Positions 29,138 through 41,000 of a stretch of 64,000 nt of DNA are shown one piece after another. The translations under genes were made by a program, and so were the position numbers. Every line of letters starts with the position of its first letter. Position 1 is the first letter of the stretch. The stretch is taken from contig NW_017962931.1 in assembly GCF_001661345.1 (NCBI RefSeq), positions 1-64,000 of the forward strand, in the 5' to 3' direction. The notes below the pieces were generated by a model, which was given only the letters and a program-made list of their open reading frames with translations, ran no database searches and had not been told where the DNA came from. The stretch comes from Ascoidea rubescens DSM 1968. Its lineage: Eukaryota > Ascomycota > Saccharomycetes > Ascoideales > Ascoideaceae.

Positions 29138-30920
29138 TTATATGTAATTTGATTTTTATTGCTTTTTTATTTTGTTTTGTCTTCAATTCTTTTGTTCATT
29201 TCTTTTATTCATTGATTGGTTTAGGATTATTGTTTCAGTTTCAGTTTACTTTTTTTTTTTTTCTTCAATTTGTTCAATTTGTTCGACTTGTTAAGTAGTT
29301 TATAATAAATTTATAATCAAATTAGATTAAATTAGGTTTGAATTAAATTAAAATTAAATTAAATCAAATTAAATTAAATGCCCTTTTTTGTTATAAAATT
29401 CCAATTTTGCAAAATGTAGATTAAATTTGAGGAAAAATGGTATAATGATATGGAATTGGGATATATTTCAAAGAGTATTACATAAATAAATAAATAAAGA
29501 TTTAGTTTAATCTTTTAAGGAAAAGAAATATTCTCGGTAAGAGGTAAAGCAACAGGATTGGATGAGGAATATAAATCTTTTAAGATGGATGTTTTAGGAT
29601 CCTAAAAGTTGATTTTTTCCAAAAGGTCGAAACAAACTTTAGAAGCAAGTCTTTTGATAACTATTTGGATAAAAAAAACGGAACAGAGATTGAGAAAATT
29701 TTAGTTTGTTACTTTAATGTCTTGAATTTTAATTTATAATTTGTAAATGATGAATGATTGTAATTTTAATTGAATAACATTTTGGTGAATGGATAAACTA
29801 GTGTTGAAAATTAAGCTGATGAGATTACATCAATAAATATTGCTTAAAAGCGAGTAAATTGAGTAGAAATAAGTAAATAATTGGATAATTTTTTTACAAA
29901 AATTAAATGAAAATTTTTTTAAAATTAACTAAATAATTAAAATTAAATAAAGGATTAAACAAGAGATTAAAAAAAAGGGATAACTAGCAATTTTTTTCAT
30001 TTTATTATTTTTTCATTTTATTATTTTATTATTTTATTATTTTATTATTTTATTTAATTTCTTTTGTTTCTTTTTACAATATTATTTGTAATATTATTTA
30101 ATTTAGTGGATCTTATTAATAGAAAGTAAATTCCAAAGAGCAAGATGCGATTGGTTTTTAGATTGAAATATTGATGATCAAACACATAAAAAAGGAATGT
30201 TCTTTGTTTTTTTAATTGTGAATTCATTGTACCAATTTCGAGAATTGAGAATAACATTTGATAACAGAGGACATTTGCAATGGTATTTGATAATACTTTA
30301 TGATAATATTTTATGATGATTGATGACACTTTATGATATTTGGAATATTATGATACTTGGAATATTTTGTTTATCAGAATCAGGGAACGATTTTCGATGA
30401 AGCATTGCTGGAACAAATAATAGACTGCCGCAGCCAATTTTAAATGCAAAAAAAACTTGGTAAATGTGGAAGAATAAGAGAGAGATGAAAGAATATGTTT
30501 ATAGTTTAGAATTGGTGTCTAAGAAAAAGAAATTGGGTACAGGATATCGATATTTAATTTATCTCGAAAAACAAAAGAATGGAATAATTGGTCTTTGTTC
30601 ACAGATTTATATGGTTGAATATCCATATTCACTACCTCTTTTGGCAACATTTTGTGGTTTTAGGAGACGAAAACACAAAACCTCAGAAGTGAGCAAAATC
30701 CGGATCCAGAAAGCAGCCAATAGATTATCTCCTTCTAGAAAGGGTGAGGTACTGTCTTATGCGGGTGTGTTCTGTGATAGCCGGACAATAGAGCCCTGCA
30801 TGGCGTCTTTGGGACAGGAACAAGAAACCAGGCCTCTGTGATCCGAAACCACAAGTCGGGGCAGGCAGTGTGTCTAGGACGAGTGTTCTGCAGGTTTCTG
30901 GGCAAGTTCCAACATGCGCA

Positions 30921-30958
30921 ACACACATGCATGCGTGTGCGTGTGCGTGCACACATGT
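30921..30958. other. 38-bp alternating purine-pyrimidine tract (Z-DNA-prone)
   Basis: Every base from 30921 to 30958 alternates purine and pyrimidine without a break. The tract is mostly CA/TG with several CG steps, a composition known to favour left-handed DNA under supercoiling. Confidence 0.8.
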
Positions 30959-31843
30959 CCCGGTTGTGCAGACCGCTCTTTTCAAACTCAGCACCGACCT
31001 TGAGGTGAATCTGCGTTTTCAGTGCGTTTCTTCTCTGGCCCTGCTCCGAGCATGCGCGCTGATTGGCTGTTCGCTGTGGTGCTTCTGCTTCTAGCTTTCT
31101 GCTGCCTGTGGTGAAATCCCGGCGGCAAACGAAGGTGTTTGCGTTGCCCTCCAGCGGAATATGACTCCGGAGTAGCGACACAGAGCTCGATATTCTGGTA
31201 AGCAGCAGCTTCAAAAGAAGAGCTAGAATTGCACTGTGTCGTAAGAGAATACGCCAGCTCTGCTCTCTCAACCTCTAAGGAATACTCTGATGGCCCCAGT
31301 GTTCAGATCAGCGTGCTTCATGGCTGTTTCAGCTGAGGAGACACGTCCTGCTAGAGAAGAAGCAGCTGCAGCAGAGGCAGAGACAGAGGCAGAAGCTGGT
31401 GCTAGAAGAGCTGCCTGGGTCCTCTGCTTTGCTTTCCCTCCTCCAGCTTTATCTCAACTAGGAGTGCAACAAGAACATGGCATAGCATAGCAGCAACATG
31501 GGCTTTTTAGATTCTTTGAAATCTCACTTTTAGATTTGCTAGAATTTTGTTAATTTTGTCAATTTTTTGTGGTCTAAAAGTCAAATTGCTAAATGTTAAT
31601 TCACAGGTATAAAACTACTTACTATTTTGGTTTTATAAATTTTATACTGGATAAATTTTATAACTTCAAAGATTGGATTTATGTGAAATTAAAATTGTTA
31701 TTTCCATTTATTCCATTCTATTTACCTATTAGGTCCTTTCTGCTATTCCTTCATCCTATTTTTATTATTTACTTATTTTTTATCGATCCTTTAATTTATA
31801 TAAATATTCATCTCCCCTTCCCTTCATTTTTTCCCAATACTCT

Positions 31844-31889
31844 TAATTTAATTTAATTTAATTTAATTTAATTTAATTTAATTTAATTT
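31844..31889. repeat. TTAAT pentamer tandem repeat
   Basis: About nine uninterrupted TTAAT units in the leader of globin 3, followed by TATTT units. Confidence 0.9.
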
Positions 31890-32011
31890 GTTTTGTTTTG
31901 TTTTATTTAATTTTATTTTATTTTATTTTATTTTTAATCTAATTTTAATTAAACTTGCTAACAATAAGCAAATAATAGCACACTTTTGTCTCATATAATT
32001 CACCACTCAAA

Positions 32012-33460
32012 ATGTCCTTATCCAAAAGAAGATACTTCAACAGATTCCTCAAACATGCCTCCTTCTCCATAAAACCTGATAACATCGACCAATCCTCTCT
32101 TCATGAGTCCTATAATACCAAAGATGCAAACTCTCTTGCAAACGCAAGATCCTTATCAATAGTCTCCCAGCTATCTCCCATCATCTCAAACCCAAATAGC
32201 TACAATCATCTTCACTCCCACTCTCCTACTCCCACCATCACTGAGGAATCCTCCCTCTCAACCTCAATTAAAACTGACTCAAACTCCTCCTTATCAAGGG
32301 TCTCAACCAACACTGGAACCTTCAGCAACATTGAAAACACACACTCCTCTCTTTCCTCAAACTCGTTGGTAAGAAACAAAAGTCTTCGCTCTGCTAATGA
32401 TACTCAAAGCACAACCACAAAAACTAATAGCACAATAAATAGCAACAACAACACCAACAACAACTCCCAAAATAACTTTGACTTGAAACTATCCTTCCAT
32501 GAAAAACAACTTCTAAGAAAAGCCTGGAACGAATCCCTTGCTGATGAAATCAATCTTTGCAACATAGATGCCTCCTTAATCTACGACAACATTCAAGAAG
32601 TCGTTGATAAACAAGAATACAAAAACTTCTGCTCTCTATTTGAAACTGTTGATTTTTGGAACAGAGTGTACGACCAAGTCTTGATCATCAATCCTCCTTT
32701 GAGATCACAACTACCTCCTGCCAGACACAGAACTGCCTTTACTGGTATCTTTAAAATGGCCATCTTCAACCTCGACGATTTGTCCAAATTGCAAGACTTT
32801 TTAATTAAATTGGGCAGAAGACATGGTAGAACCTTGGGTGCTACCAAAGAATTTTACGAAGACCTTGGTATCTGCTTGAATAAGGTCATCTCTGATAGTT
32901 TTGGCCTCTTGTTCACTCCCCTACTAGAGTACTTGTGGACAAAGTTATTCTGCTACATTGCCAACATAATGTACCATGCTTGTGATACAACTTCCATTTT
33001 GCCTGAAGAATTGTGTGTCAACAACAATACTATCCAAGACTTTAACAACTGGAACTCCTCAGCTTCTCCAGTGGACTACAATCCCTTTGACCACACCATC
33101 ACAACCAACGACGATGTGATGGAGACAAACATCCACTTGACTGCCCACAACTTTTACAATTACAACTCCTACAACAATTCAAATTACTCAACCTCCCATG
33201 AAAATATTCTCAGCAATAGCACAACCTACAATAACTACAATAATTACAATAATTACAATAATTACAATAATTACTCAAACAAAAACAACAACAACAACAA
33301 TGATTCTTATCTGATAAGCACAACCCTATCCGATTTCTCAATGCTAAATGGCCCTGAAACTAAGAAAAAAGTCATTAAACATAAAAAATCTCTAATTAAA
33401 AACTTCTCTTTTCAATCAGCCACCAATAACTCAAATCAATCAATCAAATATTATATCTAA
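32012..33460 (+). CDS. Globin-domain protein, paralogue 3
   Basis: This 482-residue protein is the most divergent member of the local globin family. The N-terminus MSLSKRRYFNRFLKH is basic and aromatic like the other two. A Ser/Thr/Asn-rich linker reaches about 157, and the core spans 158-325: SFHEKQLLRKAWNES, FWNRVYDQVLIINPPL, then ARHRTAFTGIFKMAIF with H239 where the paralogues have Gln. LGRRHGR follows with H271 as likely proximal His, then PLLEYLWTKLFCYIANIM. Just after the core, ILPEE is shared with paralogue 2. The C-terminal part has Asn/Tyr repeats encoded by AATTACAAT units and ends in a basic stretch. It has an insertion near residues 185-205 compared with the others. Confidence 0.83.
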   Translation: MSLSKRRYFNRFLKHASFSIKPDNIDQSSLHESYNTKDANSLANARSLSIVSQLSPIISNPNSYNHLHSHSPTPTITEESSLSTSIKTDSNSSLSRVSTNTGTFSNIENTHSSLSSNSLVRNKSLRSANDTQSTTTKTNSTINSNNNTNNNSQNNFDLKLSFHEKQLLRKAWNESLADEINLCNIDASLIYDNIQEVVDKQEYKNFCSLFETVDFWNRVYDQVLIINPPLRSQLPPARHRTAFTGIFKMAIFNLDDLSKLQDFLIKLGRRHGRTLGATKEFYEDLGICLNKVISDSFGLLFTPLLEYLWTKLFCYIANIMYHACDTTSILPEELCVNNNTIQDFNNWNSSASPVDYNPFDHTITTNDDVMETNIHLTAHNFYNYNSYNNSNYSTSHENILSNSTTYNNYNNYNNYNNYNNYSNKNNNNNNDSYLISTTLSDFSMLNGPETKKKVIKHKKSLIKNFSFQSATNNSNQSIKYYI

Positions 33461-33540
33461 AGAAGCAAATATTCTTCCAGATAATTAGTCTTTGTTTTTT
33501 GTTTTTCTTATTAATTTGTTGTATTATGACTAATTTTATT

Positions 33541-33579
33541 TTCTTATTTCTTATTTCTTATTTCTTATTTCTTATTTTC
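33541..33579. repeat. TTCTTAT heptamer repeat
   Basis: About five direct copies in the 3' flank of globin 3. Confidence 0.8.
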
Positions 33580-33905
33580 TTTATTGTGTGCAATTTTAAT
33601 CTGTTTTAGTATTTTTGTTGTTATTGTAATTATTAATTTGTAATTTTAGTTCAGTCTAATTTACAATTCTAGATGGTTAATTCTTTTATCTTAATTTATT
33701 GGCTTGTCATTTTATTTCTCTTTAATTATAAATTATTTTACTATTTATTATTATTTACTTTTATAAACTGTATAAATTTTTTTCTGATTTAAAGGCGTTT
33801 TTACTTTAGAATTTTTTTGTCTTAGTTTTAGTTTTTTTTTTTCTTTCAATCATTGATCAGTTCAATACATATTCTCCTCCTCAATTATTAATTGTAAGCC
33901 TTGCT

Positions 33906-33906
33906 A

Positions 33907-33949
<43 letters not shown>

Positions 33950-33951
33950 AA
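33906..33951. repeat. AAAT tetranucleotide microsatellite
   Basis: About eleven perfect tetramer copies in the 3' region of globin 3. Confidence 0.93.
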
Positions 33952-35847
33952 TTTACAATTTTTTGTTTTGAATTGAGTATTTCGTTCATTTATTGAAGGG
34001 CTGAAATTTCATTGAATAGCAAATGAATATCTCTTTATTCTTTCCAAATCTAATAATCATTTATTGTCATAAAGACATAAAGACATAAAGACATGGAAAG
34101 AAAATCGCCTTCTAGAAAAGATTCTAAATAATAATTAAACAGGAAAAAGATAGTTTTAAAAATTAAGAATTTCCTCAGTTTTCTTTCACAATAATACATA
34201 ACAATAATTATATCCATTTCAATTCCACTTGAATCGATTTCATTTATTCATGAAGTTTTCCTGAAATTTCTCTGAAGTTTCTCTAAAATGAGTTAAGCTA
34301 ATACTTCAAGGCAAAATTCAAAAAGCCAAAATGGTTCAACCAATATTCCTGACTCTACTCCAGTTGATGTTTGTTATTGAAATAGGTAAAAAAAACAATA
34401 GCAATTTCAAAGCTAAATTTGGTACTAAACTTTGCTGATTTTGTTGCTAAGCTAGCTTTACATTTCTAAAGATAATAAGCTAAAATTCACCTGTCAACTT
34501 TTGTTTTGTTGAATCAGAGTGAACTAACCAATTTTAAATTTATAACCAATTCTAAGTCGACAATTGGGCTGATTGAAACGATTGAAGGCGATTGAAACAA
34601 CTGCAAAGCTGGTAATTCAGCTCGATGTAAAGAAGTAACTGGAAAGCAGTTTTATTGGCCCAACAGACTCCCTTTCACAGCTGGGGCAGCAAAACTTAGT
34701 GGACTTGATCCAAAGGATGAACTTTAGGCTGCTGGACCAAGTTTAATTGAGAGAAGCAGCCAATCAAACTAGACCCCAACAAGAGCTTAAACATATATAT
34801 GAGTTTGAGCAAAATCTTAATGGCACTTTTAGATTGGGGAGTGTTGGCAGCAAAAGCCTTGAGGAAAACAATCGAATGATAATGGGTATCTGCTGGAGGA
34901 ACCATTGGTGAAGAAGCAGGCCCTTTGCCCCCAAATGATGGTCTAATCTCTGTTCAAGTGGAAATGAAGCAACTAGTGCCAAATCAGAGTGGTATTTGTA
35001 TTAATTTGTACTCAAGGAAGTTATCTGAGCCACTAGAACTGATAATCATGGTAATCTATATGATAATCTATATGATAATCATGTTGATAGTCATGTTGGT
35101 AATCACTCTGGAATCACTTTGAAATTACTTTGGAACCATGTTGATAATCAATGGCAATTAAAATGGCTGTGACATGGCTAAAAATGGACTTATCAATGAT
35201 AAAACATGTCTGTTACTTATTTTTGCTGAGTGTGGTTAAAATTCTTTACAAATAATCAAGATTTTACTTTATTTAGATTAAATATTTTAGATATTCTAGA
35301 TATTCTAGATATTTTTGTTTCTTTTTTTACTCTATTTATTTCAAAAGTTTTCAATACAAAAAAACAATCAAATAATTGGATCTTTCAAAATTGATGATCT
35401 TTATAGGCATCAAAATATTGGTTCTTTTGAAAATTGTAATTACTAATTAGAACTTATTAATCTTGGTTAACTTTGCAACAATACTAATAAAATAAATATC
35501 GCAAATACTTGGTATTAGATTAGATTTATTATTAATATTTTTTGATTTTTTTTTTTGGTTTTTGGTTTTTAGGGTTTTTTTTGCTTGTTGATGGTAAATA
35601 AAACCTATTCAAAGTATTAACTCAACATCAACCAAGATGAAAATACATTCAGTGGTATTTTGGATAATCTGTGTCAATAATTAAAATTCCAGAAATGTAA
35701 AAACCAAAACTTTTAAATGAATCAAGAATTTGAATTTCATTTCATTTTTTTTCTTTTTCTTTCTCTTTTGACTTTTTGACTTTATTGACTTTATTATTAA
35801 ATCACATATTTGAGTTTTTGGTGTTTGTTTGTTCTGCTCTTGCTCTT

Positions 35848-35979
35848 TTATCTTGTTTTAGGCTTTATGTCAACAGTTTTTAGTAAGCAATCCTTATTGT
35901 CAGAAAAAGATTCAGGATCAGTGTTATAATTGTGATTATGAGTATGATTATGATTATAATTGCACATGTACTTGACCAT
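35848..35979 (-). CDS. Possible 43-residue His/Asn-rich small protein
   Basis: A short minus-strand ORF begins MVKYMCNYNHNHTHNHNY and ends in IKPKTR. It lies directly after a pyrimidine-rich leader on the same strand (about 36030-36120) and an upstream GC-rich patch, the pattern seen before real genes in this window. No family is recognised and the His/Asn part may be repeat-derived. It could also be one exon of a spliced gene. Confidence 0.2.
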   Translation of the reverse strand: MVKYMCNYNHNHTHNHNYNTDPESFSDNKDCLLKTVDIKPKTR

Positions 35980-36522
35980 GAGTTTTCTGTGATTTGAAGC
36001 TTGCCCCAAAATTCAAATAGGAGTAAAATTGCTTTGTCTGTTTTTCTATAAAGTAAAAAGAAAGAGAAAGAAATAAGGCAAAAAGGAAAACCAGTAAAGC
36101 AAATAAGATTGAAATTAATCAGTAGATAGTCAATAGAATTGAGAAGAGTCAGGATATTATAGGATATGATATGTGATATCTTGTGATGTTTAAATATCTA
36201 ATTGAATAAAAGGAGCCAAAAAAGGATAAATAATAATATATTATTTATGAGAAAATTATTATGTACATAAAGAAGTAATGTGTGATGAAGACTCGAGAGA
36301 ATTTTTGATTTGTGAATGCGAGAAAATAAAAAAAGATTGTGAAAATAAAGTTTGGGGGACCTAATATAATAGTAAGTACGAGACGCATGAAGACGTGTTT
36401 CTACGCAGAGAAGCGCTGGGGTTTTAAAATCATAATCCGGATAGTACAGTGAGAAGGACTGCAGTATCTGGAAGGGTGAGCCAAAAGATGTGTAGAAACC
36501 AAATTCCGAATAAATATATATC

Positions 36523-36548
36523 TGTGCGTGCATATATGCGCATATGTG
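36523..36548. other. 26-bp alternating purine-pyrimidine tract
   Basis: Unbroken alternation from 36523 to 36548, with GC and CG steps around a central ATATATGCGCATAT palindrome. It is the second Z-DNA-prone tract of the window. Confidence 0.7.
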
Positions 36549-37138
36549 GATTCCTGAAAATAGTGAGACATGCCTATTATCAGGACATTACCAGAAAATT
36601 AGAGCCCTACTCAAATACATGTAGATCTATGTAGGTGCATGTAAGCTGTGGAAGAACTAGTAAAATATGCATTTTCGATAGAAAAAAAAGTATGAGGACC
36701 ATTAATAAGAGCGTAATGAGATCACAAGCAGATAGCGCTGAAGTCGTGGAGATATTACATGGAAGAATTAATTAAAAGGAAAATTAAAGAGAAGCGATTC
36801 ACGACTAAATTCAGGTTAGATCGAAATACAAAGAGACAGATGAAATAAAATGAAATTGAAGTATTGAAATTAGTCGATTTTGAGAAACAATAAAACAGTA
36901 AGAAAAAGATAAAAAAAGAAAGAAAGTGAAGCCTGTAAAATAATAATGTTTTATTTTAATTAATTGGTTACAGGAAAATATGTGAAAAATTTAAAATAAT
37001 CTAATTAAAAAAAATAATAAATTGGGTAAAAAGAGATTAATTGAGATTGAATGAAAGAGGATTTTTCAACTATTCTAATTGAGACAAGTGATAGAACAAC
37101 AAACCAATTAAGTAAGTAATTAAATAATTATTTCATTA

Positions 37139-37196
37139 GTTTATAATTTTATGATTTTATAATTTTATAATTTTATAATTTTATAATTTTATAATT
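37139..37196. repeat. TTTTATAA octamer repeat
   Basis: About seven copies immediately downstream of the RCN1 stop. The repeat may serve as an A/T-rich 3'-end signal. Confidence 0.8.
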
Positions 37197-37204
37197 GGGT
37201 AACT

Positions 37205-38029
37205 TTATGACTTTTCTTGTGGTTCAGTCTGAGTCTTGAAATCAAAATCAAAATCGTCCAAAGTTATTACAGGACTAAGGGGAGATGGAGAATTATTACC
37301 ACTTATATCAGAGTTGTTTATCGATAATGAATTAGCAGGAGAATATAAAACTTTTGATTCAGATCGTTTACGAGGTTTGTTGTCGAAATAGATAGCAGCT
37401 TCAGTGTTTAAACTCAATTTGTTTTTATTATTTTTGCCACTACCACTATTATTATTATTGTTATTGTTATTATTATTACTATTATTATTATTGCTAATAT
37501 TATTATCATTTGAATACGAAGAATCATTAATATCAGTGTCAATGGGTGAAATTTCGGTTTGGATGTTCAATTTGGGCAATTCATTATAACTTGCTGATTT
37601 CTTTGCAGGTTTTGGTTCTTTATAAAGAGTGCTGGATTCAATATGATCTATTTTATTGTGCTCATCGCTAAGAAATTGGTCGATGTCGCTGGTATCTAGA
37701 GAAGAAAAGGAATTGCTTTTCTTTCTAATTAGGGTCTCTGTCAAGTTGATTTGAATAGTTTTTTTGTTGTCCCAGTTGAACTTGACGATTATGGAGTCCT
37801 TTATCAAAGTGAAAATTTTCAAGGATAACAATTCATTTGCCAATACAATAACAATTCTGCTTAGTGAAGGGAGCTCTGAGAAATACTCAATGAGATCGTT
37901 ATTGGCCTTTATCTCCTCGTTTTGGTAGACCTTTGCCTTTATTTCTGCTGACAATTGCTTGAAGTCAATATCTTTTTGAATGTTGGAGATGATGATGGTT
38001 GTCTTTGGTTTAGATGATAGGTTTGACAT
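37205..38029 (-). CDS. RCN1: Calcipressin (regulator of calcineurin)
   Basis: A 274-residue protein with the calcipressin layout. The N-terminal RRM-like half contains TTIIISNIQKDIDF (about 10-23) and LPSLSRIVIVLANELLSLKIF (about 53-73). A Ser/Asn-rich middle follows. A C-terminal block has LYSPANSL (228-235) and DDFDFDF (258-264), reminiscent of the LISPPASPPPEFDF calcineurin-docking block of S. cerevisiae Rcn1, here split by an insertion. Calcipressins bind and modulate calcineurin and are usually induced through Crz1. The identification rests on pattern, since overall similarity is low. A TATA-like TATATAT near 38126 and a CCAAT box at 38145-38149 lie upstream. Confidence 0.62.
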   Translation of the reverse strand: MSNLSSKPKTTIIISNIQKDIDFKQLSAEIKAKVYQNEEIKANNDLIEYFSELPSLSRIVIVLANELLSLKIFTLIKDSIIVKFNWDNKKTIQINLTETLIRKKSNSFSSLDTSDIDQFLSDEHNKIDHIESSTLYKEPKPAKKSASYNELPKLNIQTEISPIDTDINDSSYSNDNNISNNNNSNNNNNNNNNNSGSGKNNKNKLSLNTEAAIYFDNKPRKRSESKVLYSPANSLSINNSDISGNNSPSPLSPVITLDDFDFDFKTQTEPQEKS

Positions 38030-41000
38030 TGTGAAGTGAGTGTTGGAAACAGATTATCAAGTATGAAGAAGAGAAGTGCGAATCGAGTCAGCACAGCCTG
38101 AGTATTTATATGCTTTGATCCAGATTATATATCTGCTAGCTCTGATTGGTATGGCTTTTATTCTGCTTATTCTGTTTATTCTCTTTCTTTTCTTCTGTTT
38201 ATCTTCTGTTTGTGTTTTGGTGACCTCTGAAGGTTATAGCCGCGAGACGATCTCAGCCCCAAACACCGACACCCCCTCCCACAACAGCGGGGTTTGTGCA
38301 CAGTGGACAAGCGCGCACTAAAAAAACGTACCGTTGGTCTTCAGTCTGACGGGGCCGAGACGCATGACAGCCAGCGCCGGGAGCATCTTTTCTGGGGCGA
38401 AGAAGCAGAGGAAGATGGGAAGAGAAGAGAAGAGGAAGAAGAGCAGAAGAAGCGAAGAAGAAGATGGTGATGGACAACAGAGGCAGTGCTGGAGAAGAGC
38501 CAGTGGGTGCTGAGCTGGGCAGAGGTCAGCGATGAGATGCAGAGGTGATGAAGAGCTGTGAAAAAGTGATGAAGAGCTGTGAAAAAGTGATGAAGGAGTG
38601 AAGAGGTGATGAAGTAATAAACAAGTAATGAGCAAATGCTAGATAATTGCTGAATAATTACTGAAGAACTGTTGGAGAGCTGCTGAAGAACACTTCTGTG
38701 TCTGGAGAAGGTCAGCCTGGTACTGAAGACGAAGGGAGACGAGTGGATTGATTGGTCCACTTTGATAGTATCTATCATTGCACTCGTAGCTTGGTGAATC
38801 ATTTTATGATGATAGACGTCTCAGTATTCTTGTACTGTTAACAGTGGGGAAATACATCTTATTCCTTGGTCTTTTGACTTCCAATGCAAATCATAGTTAT
38901 ACTGGTACTGATTAATTAATTCAAGCTAATCTTAAATCAAAAAACTAAAGAATACAGAATAGAGAATAACATTGAACTCCCTGTGTTAATTTCTACTTGT
39001 TTATTCTTAATGTCACTCTTGTTTTTCCTCCCAATTTTATTTTTATTTTGCCCTTTGCTCACTCTGTACATAACCTATATCCTATCCTATATCCTATAAC
39101 TTATATCCTACTTTTTATATTCATCAAGCATTCAAATTAACAGCAATTTATTTTTATTTTTTTGGATATTGATTAAACAAAAAATAAACTATAAACCCAT
39201 TGGTGCCCAAAATTAAACCATAAATGATATTTGTGATATTCATTTGCAAAAAAAAACAAAGACAAAGGAAAACAAATCAATAAAAATTCAAAATCAGTCA
39301 AACAGTTGAAATAATCGACAAAAACTTTTTTAACTTGAATAATATTAATTCTTTTAAGTGAAAAATCAGCTTTTTTGTATGTGAATCATAAAAGCATTGT
39401 GTTGAGTAGTTTTACAAGCTTAATGCTTCTTTATTATTTAGAAAAAATTGCCATAATCTGTCAATTAGATCATTATTCAAGTAAATGGAATTACTTCATC
39501 TTTTGTTTTTTTTCACTTTCACCATCATTTCTTTGCTTTCTTTCTTATTTAGTTCCTAATTATTGCCATTATTGCCATTATTTCCATAATAGTAATAATA
39601 ATAAAAACATGATAATAAATTTAATCGTGTAGATGACGAAGATTAATTTTAGTTTCAAAAAATAATATGTCAATGCTCTTTCTATAGATAACTCTTTTGG
39701 GTCTTTTGAATTTATTTTTACCAATATATAGATGTAATTGATAGATATAATAGGAAGTTGCGATAATTATCAAGTTTAAAGAATAACAGTAGTGAATAAA
39801 TAACAGTTTATTTCAATGTTTCAAATTATTTCAAACTATTTCAAGTTATTTCAAATAAATCATCTTTAAATTATCTTAATCATCTTTATCGCCTTTATTA
39901 CCTTAAGGGGTTTTTGATTAAGAAAATAGATAACAAAGAAAATGGAAAATGAAAAAAAGAATGAATTTACTATTGATTTACAATTGCAATTTATGTAAAT
40001 TGTGAATTGGATTTTGCTTTTGATCTTAGCTTTGAAAATAGTGAAAATAAGTAGAACTAAAAAACAAACTATATTTCAATTAATGATTATATTTTATAAT
40101 TCAATAAAAAAAATAAAAAAAAAAAAGATTGGTAGGTTTTATGGTATTTTTAATCTGCTGAAATAACCATGTATTTAAATTGCATTAAAGCAATGTAATC
40201 CAATTGACTACTGATTTATTGCATGGTCTCTATAGTATTGACTGATTAGATTACTGTTTTGTTCTGTGGAAATGGTTCTATTTGAAATGAATAGATAAAC
40301 AAGTAAATCAGGGAAAACAAGACATGTTATAAATGAAATGACATTTTAACAGGACAAACTTTAAAGAAGGAAAGAAAAGAAAAGAAAAGAAAAGAAAACA
40401 GTTATTCCTTATCATTTTTGCCAGGCTAAAAGATAAAATTTGCCAAAACCAATTTGAATCTGGTCATAAAACAAATCAGTAACTAACCAAACAAACAAAA
40501 CCCATGAATAAAATTGGAAAATTTCAAGCCCAACCATCAGTTACGCTATAACTTATGACAAGTAAAAATGGCCAATCTATATTGAAATAGCAGTATATTT
40601 TCTCCCACAAGAAAATAAAGTTCCTAAATTTATAAAATAGTCAGTCAACTTATTATCTGTCAAAAGTTATTTCTGGATCATTACAGAATAATTCAAGTCA
40701 AAATATGGGCGATAGTTGTTTGAGGTAAAGGATAATCGAGCAGTTAATTCAGTGTCTAGGTGGTTGATTGAATAGCTGGCCAAACAGTTGAGTAGCTGGA
40801 TGAAAATTTGATCTCCATAACCAATACAATCATGAGCAGCAGCCAGTTTATATGAAAGAAAATATCCAAGTCAGAAGTGTTGATTAAGATTCAATTGTGA
40901 ATCTTTTCTTGCCTTGACTGTAATTCTTTAAACCTTTTTAACATAATAATAATCACTACCAACTTATATCTTTTTACTAATTTGTGTTTTAGTGATTTTG

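Larger units (their letters stand above)
29138..32011 (+). promoter_or_regulatory. Spacer and GC-rich promoter of globin 3
   Basis: The first 1.4 kb (29138-30550) is AT-rich with no gene, including ATTTT repeats near 30000-30055. From about 30650 to 31500 lies a GC-rich island with a 38-bp alternating purine-pyrimidine tract (30921-30958), a CCAAT box on the minus strand (31062-31066), and GCAGCAGAGGCAGAGACAG-type tracts near 31360-31400. A T/C-rich leader and a TTAAT pentamer repeat precede the ATG. Confidence 0.55.
33461..37204. other. 3.7-kb convergent gap with two orphan GC-rich patches
   Basis: The two flanking genes converge, so no promoter is expected, yet there are promoter-like patches at about 34560-35000 (with CCAAT at 34760-34764) and 36360-36680. 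A T/C-rich minus-strand leader near 36050-36120 leads into a 43-codon ORF (listed separately). Apart from these, the stretch is AT-rich and I see no gene. An unannotated small or non-coding gene is plausible. Confidence 0.45.

Noticed and set aside
30735-31271. 178-codon minus-strand ORF upstream of globin 3
   Set aside because: Runs through the alternating tract and the GC-rich island; overlapping ORFs on the other strand are equally good, so composition explains it.
36370-36376. GTAAGTAC-like words (also at 43916 and 58177) as possible intron donors of hidden genes or U1 pairing sites
   Set aside because: No matching branch site, acceptor and open exons could be joined convincingly by eye.
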